Source: Tolypothrix sp. PCC 7910 | GTDB taxonomy: Bacteria > Cyanobacteriota > Cyanobacteriia > Cyanobacteriales > Nostocaceae | Direction: 5' to 3' | Length of the DNA: 64,000 nucleotides | NCBI RefSeq assembly: GCF_011769525.1 | Contig: NZ_CP050440.1 | Coordinates: forward strand, 7,984,001 to 8,048,000 | Part shown: positions 55,812-64,000 of the stretch, piece after piece | Layout: the number at the start of each line of letters is the position of its first letter | Numbering within the stretch: position 1 is the first letter of the stretch | Notes under the pieces: generated by a model | The model's database searches: none | What the model saw: the letters and a program-made list of their open reading frames with translations, nothing else | Told to the model about the DNA's origin: nothing | Position numbers and translations under genes: made by a program

Positions 55812-57026
55812 TTAGCTCAGGAAAGGAATCTCAATAGTAAAGCAACTTCCCTTCCCAACCTCGCTATGAACCCAAATATTACCGCCATGTTGTTCGACAA
55901 TTTGCTTGACTAAAAATAGCCCTAATCCACTACCTTCATATTGACGGCTCAAACCGCTGTCCAATTGCACAAAAGGTTGAAAAAGTTTGTCAATATCTTC
56001 TGTGGCTATGCCAATGCCAGTATCAGTTACAGATATTACCAGCCAGGGATGATGATTTTGTGTACAGTCAATATATTTAATTTCTGTTTGATAAACTGAT
56101 GTGGGAACGGATTCAACTGTTAGTGTAACCTGACCATTCTTAGGAGTAAATTTAACTGCATTACTCAGTAAATATATTATTGATTGAGCTATACGTTGCT
56201 TGTCAATCGTAATTTTATTTAAATTGGGCTGAATTTCTGCAACTAATTGAATATCTTTATTTACTGCTTGTTGACTAATGATGGAGAGAACATCGTTACA
56301 AATTTCTTCAATATTAACCGATGTCAGTTTCAGTTCGATGGCTCCTCTTTCAATTCTGGATACATCGAGAATATCGTCGATTAACGCCAGCAAATGTTCT
56401 CCACTCTGTTCAATAGTTAATAGTGCTTGTTTTTGTTGCTCGTTAATAGTACCAAAAATTTCATCTTTTAACCCTTCTGCCATACCCAAGATGGCATTAA
56501 GAGGAGTACGCAGTTCATGACTCATCACCGAAAGAAAATTACTTTTTGCTCGGTTGGCAATTTCTGCTTTGTCTTTAGCCTTAATCAGTTCAGCAGTACG
56601 TTCTTGGACAAGTTCTTCCAATTCCACCTGTAATGAATATAAAGAAACATGAGTTTTGACCCTTGCTAATACTTCTTTTTCTTGGAAGGGTTTGCAAATG
56701 TAATCGACTGCTCCTAACTCTAAAGCTTGAACTTTACTGCTGGTATCAGATAAAGCTGTCATAAAGATAATTGGAATCTTCTCTGTACTAGAATTAGCCT
56801 TCAACCTCCGACAAGTTTCAAACCCATCGATTCCCGGCATCATCACATCTAGCATGATTAAATATGGGTGAGCATATCCTGCTTGTTCAATAGCTGATTC
56901 TCCATCTGTGGCCATTAATGTTTTCCAGCCACATCCGTTCATCATTTCCGATAACACTTTCAGATTATGAGGATTATCATCTACTAAAAGAATATGCTTT
57001 AATTTGGCAGAACTATCTTTTATCAT
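55812..57026 (-). CDS. Response regulator-histidine kinase hybrid
   Basis: The 404-residue soluble protein has an N-terminal receiver domain with phospho-accepting Asp60 (L-I-M-L-D-V-M-M-P-G) and Lys112. A coiled linker (about 130-160) follows, then HisKA with His170 in S-H-E-L-R-T-P-L-N-A, and HATPase_c ending G-S-G-L-G-L-F-L-V-K-Q-I-V-E-Q-H-G-G. The order REC-HisKA-HATPase suggests a kinase controlled by an upstream phosphorelay. It is the only gene of opposite orientation inside the TPS island and may regulate it; that is inference from position only. Confidence 0.94.
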   Translation of the reverse strand: MIKDSSAKLKHILLVDDNPHNLKVLSEMMNGCGWKTLMATDGESAIEQAGYAHPYLIMLDVMMPGIDGFETCRRLKANSSTEKIPIIFMTALSDTSSKVQALELGAVDYICKPFQEKEVLARVKTHVSLYSLQVELEELVQERTAELIKAKDKAEIANRAKSNFLSVMSHELRTPLNAILGMAEGLKDEIFGTINEQQKQALLTIEQSGEHLLALIDDILDVSRIERGAIELKLTSVNIEEICNDVLSIISQQAVNKDIQLVAEIQPNLNKITIDKQRIAQSIIYLLSNAVKFTPKNGQVTLTVESVPTSVYQTEIKYIDCTQNHHPWLVISVTDTGIGIATEDIDKLFQPFVQLDSGLSRQYEGSGLGLFLVKQIVEQHGGNIWVHSEVGKGSCFTIEIPFLS

Positions 57027-57505
57027 TTTTAATCCCTTGGCAAATATAGTTGCCAGCGTTCCTCTGCTGTAGGTAACAAAAGCAAGTTATACCTGTCTTT
57101 TGACAATTGATTTGAATTATTCGCAGACTCTAGTATGCCTCCATTATTGGCTTATAGTTCCCAAAAATACGCAATACTTCAGATATTAAACCATAGATTT
57201 TACTTATTTATTAGCTTTTACCCTGCTTCTACCTGGATACGCTTATTTTTGGCTAATCACTCAATTTATCGATGTCTCTCTGTTATAAGCAATATTATTT
57301 TGGGAAATATAGATTCAGAGTCAGTTCACTCAATATTAGTTGATAAAAACAAATCATATGCACATAAAAAAGTTTCAGGCACAGTTTTTTGGGTAGGCAT
57401 AGCCCGCATTAAGTATTGCGCTACATCTTAGCTTTAAATCACAGATTTTTTATCAAATCCTTGTATTGAACTGGCTCTGTAATAGGTATAGTTAGAGACT
57501 GACTA
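57027..57505. other. Intergenic region between kinase and last TpsA gene
   Basis: About 480 bp between divergent genes, expected to hold both promoters. A 98-codon forward frame at 57135-57431 has no family resemblance and poor composition and is not accepted. A dispersed-repeat-like GTAGGCATAGCCCGC occurs near 57391. Confidence 0.5.
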
Positions 57506-59095
57506 ATGAAAGCAACTTTTGTTTGGTTAGGGTTGGTAAATATAGTGCTTCTGCCATTGGGCATAATGCTCATGGGGAGTAGCTATGCCAATGCCCAAGT
57601 GACTATTGACGGTACTCTCAACACCACCGTCACTCAAAGTAGCAATGATTTCAGCATCCTTAATGGTAGTGCTGCTGGTAATAACTTGTTTCATAGTTTT
57701 CAGCAGTTTTCTGTTCCTACAGGTGGTTCAGCTACATTCGATTTAATCAATACACCCAACATTTCCAACATATTTAGCCGTGTTACAGGGGGTACTATTT
57801 CTCATATTGATGGCATGATTCGGACGATTAATAATAACAATCCCGTCAGCCTATTTTTGCTTAATCCTAGTGGCATTATGTTTGGGCAGAACGCCAGTCT
57901 CAATATTAGTGGTTCATTTGTGGGCACAACTGCTGATAGCATCAAATTTGCAGACGGGTTCAAGTTTAATGCCACTGAAGCTACACCACTGCCTTTATTA
58001 ACTATGAGTGTACCAGTGGGGCTGCAAATGGGAGCGAATGCGGGAAAAATTAGCTCTCAAGGAACACCAGCCCTCAACTTCTGGTTTCGCCCTTCACAAA
58101 TATTCAAAGCTCAAACTGTGGCTTTGGTGGGTAGTCAAATAGATATTAATAATACTAGCCTTGCCAATCCCGATGGCAGAGTTGAATTATGGGCCTTGCA
58201 AAATGCTGAGGTTGGGTTGAATAATCAAGCCGGATTGCAATTCACTAGTCCCACCGCAGCTGATTGGGGAATAGTTACCCTCAAACAATCGTCACTCATT
58301 GATACTACTGGGATCAATGGTGGAGCCATCAACATTCGAGGGCGTGGTTTGAGACTTCAGGATGGTTCGGGAATTGCTTCTGCCACTAATAAATTTGGTC
58401 AAGGGGAAGGTATCACAGTCAAAACTACAGAATTTGTAGATTTGTTGGGAGCCTCTGCCAGTGAGAATTATGAAACTGCTGGATTATTCACTAGTGTATT
58501 TGGCACTGGGGCAAAGGCAGGAGACATTTCCATTGAAACTGAGCGTTTACGAATTGCAAATGGAGCTTGGTTACAATCTATCAATAATGGCTTTAACTTT
58601 GACTTCTCCACTTTTCAGCTTACCCCAATCACAGATTCTAGTACGGGAAATATTACCGTTCGTGCCAAGGATGTGGAAGTGAATGGATACAACCCATTTA
58701 TCTCCCCTTTTACCAATATTGCTAATTTTCGCCCTAGCGCTATTACCACTTTAGTAAATGGTGGGGACAGGAATAATAGCGGCAAAATCACCATTGAGGC
58801 TGATAGAGTGCGGTTGCTGAATGGAGGCCGCATTAGTACTGATTTACTTGGCTTTGGCTCGATCACCACTGGTAAATCTGGCGACATCTCAATCCAAGCT
58901 AGCGAGAGCCTGGACATTCAAGGAGTTACACCTTCGGGACTGACTGGTGCTGTTATCAGCTCAATTCAACCTTATGCAGATGGTCAAGGAGGCAATATCA
59001 CCATCAATACTGGATATTTAAAAATAGCAGATGGAGGAACTGTATCTAGTGCCCTTTCCGGTGCAGGTAAAGCGGGAAATATAGAGATTAATGCC

Positions 59096-60810
59096 GAATG
59101 GCACTAAGAAAAGCTGTAAAGCTTACCAATTAAGCAGTTTGTAATTGTTTACGTAATTCATGCCGGGGCTTGGTCATTGAAGGGTAAGCTTTCGGACGAC
59201 GTTTTCTGGCGCGTGGCTCAGTTCTGGCGGGGCGGTCAGGAACTGGTTTGTGAACAATAACTTTTAGCAAAGTGCGGTAAATTCGCCGACGTTTTTGAAG
59301 AGTAACCGCCTCTAATTTATCAATAAAATTAATTAAATGATGACGAGTACCCTGCAATGATAAACGTAAGGGAGGAGTATTGTAAGTAGTCCCAGCCTGC
59401 CACATTAAACTACGAAGTAGATTGTAAGCGAGTAAATAAACATGAATTTCTTTACGTACCATTGAGGGTGTTTTACATCGGAGAATATCCATACCCAAAG
59501 TAGTTTTTAAATGTCTTAAATCAAGTTCAACATCCCAGCGTTTGCCGTAAAGTCCAATAACTTCTAAAGTAGAATAAGTTGATTTATCTAAAAGAGTAGT
59601 AATTAAGCTAACCCGTGCTGTGCGAAAACCAGGAATAACAATGTAATAGTAAATCTCTCGCACAGTTATACTTTGAGGTAAAGCATCAAATTCATCTTTA
59701 CTTAATCCCTTGGGGCATCTTTTAGGTTTATGCCAAGTAACAAGCTTGTCACAATCACCAACAATTTTACCTTTTCGCATAGTGGTTGTGCGAGATTGAT
59801 GCTTACGGAATACAGCGTCACAACCAAGTTTTGTAATAGTAACTATATCAGCATAAGCGCAAAAAGCTCTATCACCTAACAGGACATCATTGGGTTTAAG
59901 AAAACTGTACAGTTTTCTTGCTAATTTAATATCATGAGTGTTCAGAACATCTATGCACAAAGCAACGGCGGCTCCCGTCACTAAACTGAATATCACACCG
60001 ATTTTGGCAATTGGAAACCCACATCCGGGCTTTTGACTACTTGGTTGAGGATATTCTTTTTGGTTTTCTACTGTGTCCGGCATAGACACTGTTGACCCAT
60101 CTATTACTTTGATGTTGCGGCCATACCATAAATGGTCTTCTGTCATTTGCTCTTCTAGATTTTTTGCTGAGGAGTTGAACAGTTTTTCTAATAATTTCTC
60201 TGGAAGCCTTGCTCTGGCTTGGCAGTATCCACTTGTATCACTTGAAGGAATCTCTACCTCTTCTTCTGCTAGATGTGCAATTATTTTACTCACAGCATTG
60301 TGGCAACTTTTGTCAGTGTCCAGTACTTGCGATAAAAATGCCCACAACGTTATTATTGGGTCAAATAATCGCTTTTTATATTTAATTTTCAACTCCGAAA
60401 TTGCTTGTTTAATTGCAGATTCTGGCAATAATTCTTGAAAAGGCAGTCCTAAACTTTGACTCAATTTATCCTTGAGAATTTGTACTCTTAGTGTCACAGT
60501 AGTAGTTATGCTATTGGCTTACTTGTATCAAAGAAAGTATTTCATGAACGAGTAAGCTTTTTCTACCTACAAAAATTTTTGCCCACCCCTACATACTTGT
60601 TTCGTAATCGACCACGGGGCGATCGCACTATGGGTCGGTACAATATCCCAAAAAGCTCTCTCAACAAATCGATACCTGCGGCACACTTCGTGAACGCAAC
60701 TCTTGCACTCTGCATCAAGCACAATCTCCTGAGCTATCCTTCCATGTTTAAGAGCGTTAAAAGCTGTGCTGCTTATTCTACATAGCTTATAGCTTTTCTT
60801 AGTGCCATTC
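59096..60810 (-). mobile_element. IS4-type element, complete copy (1,715 bp)
   Basis: The ends are a perfect 20-bp inverted repeat starting GAATGGCACTAAG. The element is flanked by the 11-bp direct repeat AGATTAATGCC (59085-59095 and 60811-60821), the target duplication. It carries one transposase gene on the minus strand with an approximately 290-bp leader. IS4-family elements commonly duplicate 9-13 bp, in agreement. The same element, internally deleted, is at 29853-31006. Confidence 0.93.
59130..60497 (-). CDS. IS4-family DDE transposase
   Basis: The 455-residue enzyme cuts and joins the ends of its element. It has the DDE triad: Asp in V-I-D-G-S (about 132), Asp in L-L-G-D-R-A-F-C-A-Y (about 208), and Glu in the IS4 hallmark Y-x2-R-x3-E-x6-K (Y-G-K-R-W-D-V-E, then H-L-K). 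The basic C-terminus has K-R-R-P-K-A-Y. Translation starts at a GTG. The frame is complete and likely active. Confidence 0.95.
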   Translation of the reverse strand: MTLRVQILKDKLSQSLGLPFQELLPESAIKQAISELKIKYKKRLFDPIITLWAFLSQVLDTDKSCHNAVSKIIAHLAEEEVEIPSSDTSGYCQARARLPEKLLEKLFNSSAKNLEEQMTEDHLWYGRNIKVIDGSTVSMPDTVENQKEYPQPSSQKPGCGFPIAKIGVIFSLVTGAAVALCIDVLNTHDIKLARKLYSFLKPNDVLLGDRAFCAYADIVTITKLGCDAVFRKHQSRTTTMRKGKIVGDCDKLVTWHKPKRCPKGLSKDEFDALPQSITVREIYYYIVIPGFRTARVSLITTLLDKSTYSTLEVIGLYGKRWDVELDLRHLKTTLGMDILRCKTPSMVRKEIHVYLLAYNLLRSLMWQAGTTYNTPPLRLSLQGTRHHLINFIDKLEAVTLQKRRRIYRTLLKVIVHKPVPDRPARTEPRARKRRPKAYPSMTKPRHELRKQLQTA

Positions 60811-61980
60811 AGATTAATGCCAAAAATGTAGAAGTTAGTCAACCAGTCATCGATAGTTTTAGCAATACAGTCAGTGGCATTACTGTTGCAGTAGGTAAGA
60901 ATGCTGTCGGTCAGGGAGGAAATATCACCATAGAAGGCGATCGCTTGCGGATTTTCAATGGTGGTCAGGTGACTTCATCCAGCCTAGGTCAAGGCTCTGC
61001 TGGCAGCGTGAATTTACGGGTTAATCATATTGACGTGCAGGGCAAATCTCAACCTTTAGCTGATGGTCAAATACTGCCCAGTACTATCACCGCATCCTCG
61101 GCAAATGCCTTTACCGCGCGCTCAGTCAATATCACAACTGACAGCTTGAGCGTTCGTGATGGCGCAGAAATTAGTGTCAGCAATTCTGGTACGGGGGATG
61201 CAGGTAACCTCAATATCAATGCCCGTAATATTTTCTTGGATAATCAAGGGAGTTTGCGAGCCGAAGTTAATGGTGGTAGTCGTGGTAATATCCGGCTTCA
61301 AGCCAGGGATGTTTTGTTGTTACGGCATGGTAGTAACATTATTACCAATGCTCACGGTACTTCCACAGGGGGCAACATTGAAATTAATGCCGGGTCGATT
61401 GTTGCTGTCCCCACAGAAAACAGCGATATTTCCGCAAATGCTGTGCTGGGTAGCGGAGGAAATATCGGTATTACTACTCACAGTATCTTCGGGTTACAGT
61501 TTCAAGACCAGCTCACACCTAATAGTGACATCACTGCCAGTTCGCAATTTGGAGTTAGCGGTATTGTTCAAGTTGATACTGTCGGTGTCGATCCTAATTC
61601 TGGCTTAGTTGAACTACCAGCAAATGTTACAGATCCATCGCAGCAAATTGCGACAGGTTGCGCGGGTAGCCAAGGCAGTAGTTTTGTGGCTACAGGTCGC
61701 GGTGGCGTGCCGCAAAATCCCCTGGAGCAATTCATTGACGATCGCGCTTGGGATGATATCCGTGATATCTCTGCATTCCGCCAACCGCGTGCGGTAGCGG
61801 TACAAGTACCAATACTTACGCAGCCTGTTGTGCAAGCTACAAGCTGGTATCGCAATGCTGAGGGCAAAATTGAGCTAGTTGCTGATAAATCTCCTGTTCC
61901 CGCGCAATCATCATTAACCTGTGCTGCTGTTCCCAAAAGTTAATTTTTTTGGAGTAATCAAACAGTAACTATTTAAAAAA

Positions 61981-62015
61981 GGGTAAAGGAGAAAAACCTG
62001 ATACCTTTACCCTTA
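61981..62015 (+). terminator. Possible terminator after the TPS island
   Basis: GGGTAAAGG pairs with CCTTTACCC around a loop of 14 bases, followed by TTATT. It lies 38 bp after the last TpsA stop. Confidence 0.6.
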
Positions 62016-62122
62016 TTCAATTAAAAACCAGCACTAAAAGCTGAAATTGATAGATTGCATCATCAGTTGGGCAATATTTAAGAAAGTGCTGTGACTAATT
62101 TTTAACCTATGAGTAATGAGTT

Positions 62123-64000
62123 ATGACTTTTTCCATAAAACAACGTCGTTACCTATATATCAGTCTGAGTATTCTGAGCTTGTGTTTGGTAGTGACTATC
62201 ACACCTGCTAGAGCATCTGTGGAAGTATCAGCAAATTCTATCCTCAATGCTTCAGCATCTACCAACCAGCTAGAAGAGGGACGGAACCTCTATCGCTTAG
62301 GGCAATTTACAGAAGCCGTTAAAGTTTGGCAAACAGCAGCACAGCACTATCACAGGCAAGGCGATCGCCTCAATGAAGCCTTGAGTTTAAGTTACCTGTC
62401 GCTGGCACAACAGGAGCTGAATCAATGGACAGTAGCTAGTCAATCTATTGAGCAAAGTGTGAAACTTTTACAAACACTTTCACCACCTGCTGATGCAATT
62501 GTCTGGGCGCAAATATTAAATACCAGAGGCAATTTGCAACTGCACACTGGTAAAGCCGAAGTTGCCTTAGAAAGTTGGCAACAAGCTCAAAAATTTTATG
62601 AGCAAGCCGGCGACCAGATAGGCAATTTGGGTAGTCAAATCAACCAAGCACAAGCTTTACAAAGTTTAGGATTTTATCGCCGTTCTAAACAGCAGTTAGA
62701 GACACTCACGCAAAAACTGTCAGCAATGCCAGATTCAGAAGTCAAAGTTAGTGGATTGCGATCGCTTGGTTTAGCTCTGCAAATGATTGGCGATTCTGGC
62801 AAGAGTCAACAGATATTAGAGCAAAGTTTAGCAGCAGCCAATAAAATTGGTGCCACACCTCATTTAAGTTCTATTTTGTTGAATTTAGGCAAAACTGCCG
62901 TAGACTTACAAGATCCGGATGCGGCATTAGATTACTTTGAAAAAGCCCAAAAAATCACTACTAATCCAGGCGATCAATTACAGGCGCGTTTAGCTCAGTT
63001 TAAACTTTTCATTGATTACGACAAGCTCAATTTAGCTGCTCCTTTAGCACCACAACTGCAACAACAACTGGCAGAACTTCCTACCAGCCATACCTCTCTC
63101 TACGCAGCGATAAATTTTGTTGCTACCCTCAATCGCTTAGAAAACCCTGATAAAATCGTACCTCTCAAAGATTTGGCCCAACTGATGGCAGTGACAGTCA
63201 AGTCTGCACAGCAGCTGCAAGATACACAAGCAGAAGCTTATGCACTGCATCAATGGGGAAAACTCTATAGTCGGACACAGCAGCTAGCCCAGGCCAAAGA
63301 ATTGGCTCAGAAATCCCTCAATATTGCCCGCCAACTCGAAGCCGAGGATATCATTGCTCAATCGGCTTGGCAGGTGGGTAAGTTGTATAAACAACAAGGC
63401 GATCGCCCAAAAGCAATTAAAGCCTATAGCGAAGCGGTTAAGGCTTTAAAGGCACTGCGGGGAGATTTGGTGGCGATTAATCCTGATGTTCAGTTCTCTT
63501 TCCGTGAGAGTGTAGAGCCTGTTTACCGGGAATTAGTTGGTTTACTGCTAGATGAGCAACCAACTCAGACAGATCTCATGCAAGCCCGTGAGTTAATCGA
63601 ATCACTGCAAGTTGCCGAACTTGATAACTTTTTCCGAGAAGCCTGTTTAGATAGAGCCAAACAGATTGACCAGGTTGATCCTACGGCAACGGTCGTTTAT
63701 CCCATCATTTTGCCTGATCGCCTCGCGGTCATTCTCTCCAAAACTGGGCAACCTCTGCGTTATTATGTAACGCACAAATCTCAAGCGGAAATTGAAAATA
63801 CTCTCGACAAATTATTAGTTGGCTTTAACCCCGTCTCCGATTCTAAAGAACGCGATCGCGTTTCTCAACAAATTTACGATTGGCTAATTCGCCCAGCAGA
63901 AACAGACCAAGCTTTCAAAGATACTAAGACATTAGTATTTGTGCTGGATGGTCACTTACGTAATATTCCTATGGCAGCTTTATATGATGGTAAGCAATAC
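62123..64000 (+). CDS. TPR-repeat protein with CHAT-type protease domain, truncated by window end
   Basis: The frame begins at ATG 62123 and is open to the last base, giving at least 626 residues. A signal peptide is likely (hydrophobic about 12-25, ending A-R-A). Residues about 45-450 contain tetratricopeptide-like repeats (L-E-E-G-R-N-L-Y-R-L-G-Q-F-T-E-A and A-L-D-Y-F-E-K-A). Near the end, D-G-H-L-R-N-I-P-M-A-A-L-Y-D-G-K-Q-Y is the hallmark entry of a CHAT caspase-like domain; its catalytic His/Cys would lie beyond the window. Such TPR-CHAT proteins often lie next to cyanobacterial TPS exoprotein genes. Protease activity cannot be judged here. Confidence 0.88.
   Translation, partial: MTFSIKQRRYLYISLSILSLCLVVTITPARASVEVSANSILNASASTNQLEEGRNLYRLGQFTEAVKVWQTAAQHYHRQGDRLNEALSLSYLSLAQQELNQWTVASQSIEQSVKLLQTLSPPADAIVWAQILNTRGNLQLHTGKAEVALESWQQAQKFYEQAGDQIGNLGSQINQAQALQSLGFYRRSKQQLETLTQKLSAMPDSEVKVSGLRSLGLALQMIGDSGKSQQILEQSLAAANKIGATPHLSSILLNLGKTAVDLQDPDAALDYFEKAQKITTNPGDQLQARLAQFKLFIDYDKLNLAAPLAPQLQQQLAELPTSHTSLYAAINFVATLNRLENPDKIVPLKDLAQLMAVTVKSAQQLQDTQAEAYALHQWGKLYSRTQQLAQAKELAQKSLNIARQLEAEDIIAQSAWQVGKLYKQQGDRPKAIKAYSEAVKALKALRGDLVAINPDVQFSFRESVEPVYRELVGLLLDEQPTQTDLMQARELIESLQVAELDNFFREACLDRAKQIDQVDPTATVVYPIILPDRLAVILSKTGQPLRYYVTHKSQAEIENTLDKLLVGFNPVSDSKERDRVSQQIYDWLIRPAETDQAFKDTKTLVFVLDGHLRNIPMAALYDGKQY

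Larger units (their letters stand above)
57506..61943 (+). pseudogene. TpsA exoprotein, array member 8, interrupted by an IS4-type element
   Basis: The gene is in two parts, 57506-59095 (530 codons) and 60822-61943. Removing the element and one target copy joins G-N-I-E-I-N-A directly to K-N-V-E-V-S in the same frame and gives a 903-residue TpsA. It has a signal peptide ending Y-A-N-A-Q, the TPS motif N-P-S-G-I-M-F-G, beta-helix repeats and the C-terminal block with A-T-G-C and D-D-I-R-D-I-S-A-F. As it stands, the first half would still carry the secretion domain and stop after E-W-H, so a truncated filament could be exported. No other damage is visible, so the insertion seems recent. Confidence 0.93.

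Noticed and set aside
57135-57431. 98-codon forward frame before the last TpsA gene
   Set aside because: No recognisable domain, no ribosome site, and it occupies a divergent promoter region.
60579-60785. A 68-codon frame, also present at 29878-30084, in the leader of the IS4-type element
   Set aside because: It appears twice only because the element is duplicated; it has no family resemblance and runs against the transposase leader.
1-64000. Numerous GCGATCGC sites considered as operator sites
   Set aside because: They are HIP1 palindromes, abundant throughout cyanobacterial genomes inside and outside genes, so position carries no regulatory meaning here.

Overview
The window reads as chromosome from a filamentous, probably heterocyst-forming cyanobacterium of the Nostoc/Calothrix type. 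The signs are a PsaB gene, a cyanobacterial-type tmRNA, CrtO-type carotenoid ketolase, xisH/xisI, a complete NiFe-hydrogenase maturation set, very frequent GCGATCGC (HIP1) sites, heptanucleotide tandem repeats (STRR) and a moderate-to-low GC content. No species can be named from sequence alone.

Region 1 (0.35-9.2 kb) is one strand of hydrogenase maturation genes: an NHL beta-propeller protein, hypF, hypC, hypD, a 4-oxalocrotonate-tautomerase-like protein, a small membrane protein, hypE, hypA and hypB. Together these build and insert the Ni-Fe(CN)2CO centre; no hydrogenase structural gene is present. hypF carries an in-frame STRR insertion. Region 2 (9.3-10.9 kb) is transposon debris: an IS630-type element whose transposase is split over three frames, and an IS66 N-terminal stub. 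Region 3 (11-17.1 kb) holds an unusual glycosyl-hydrolase-like/aspartic-protease-like fusion, a DUF2993 lipid-binding-type protein, crtO and a methyltransferase.

Region 4 (17.4-25.6 kb) is the most interesting. A solitary two-partner-secretion (TPS) exoprotein precedes two paralogous proteins. Each has a double-glycine RiPP-type leader and a C-x-G-G-C junction holding its only two cysteines. Each ends in an S74-type (endosialidase intramolecular chaperone) domain with the Ser-Asp autocleavage motif. Directly downstream is a fused RRE/E1-like/YcaO azoline-forming cyclodehydratase, then a PAS-GGDEF diguanylate cyclase. I interpret this as a candidate TOMM/RiPP system whose precursors might be processed at both ends.

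Region 5 (25.6-31.7 kb) has a solitary psaB (PsaB2-like, no psaA beside it), two small one-helix membrane proteins, a deleted IS4-type element and ssrA (tmRNA). Region 6 (32.4-64 kb) is a large TPS island: one TpsB transporter followed by a tandem family of TpsA exoproteins. Seven look intact, two are 5'-truncated remnants and one is interrupted by a full IS4-type element that left an 11-bp target duplication. The island also contains an xisH/xisI pair, a response-regulator/histidine-kinase hybrid on the opposite strand, and at its end a TPR/CHAT-type protein that runs off the window. Shared 3' ends and spacers indicate repeated duplication and probable gene conversion. One TpsB probably serves many alternative cell-surface filaments.
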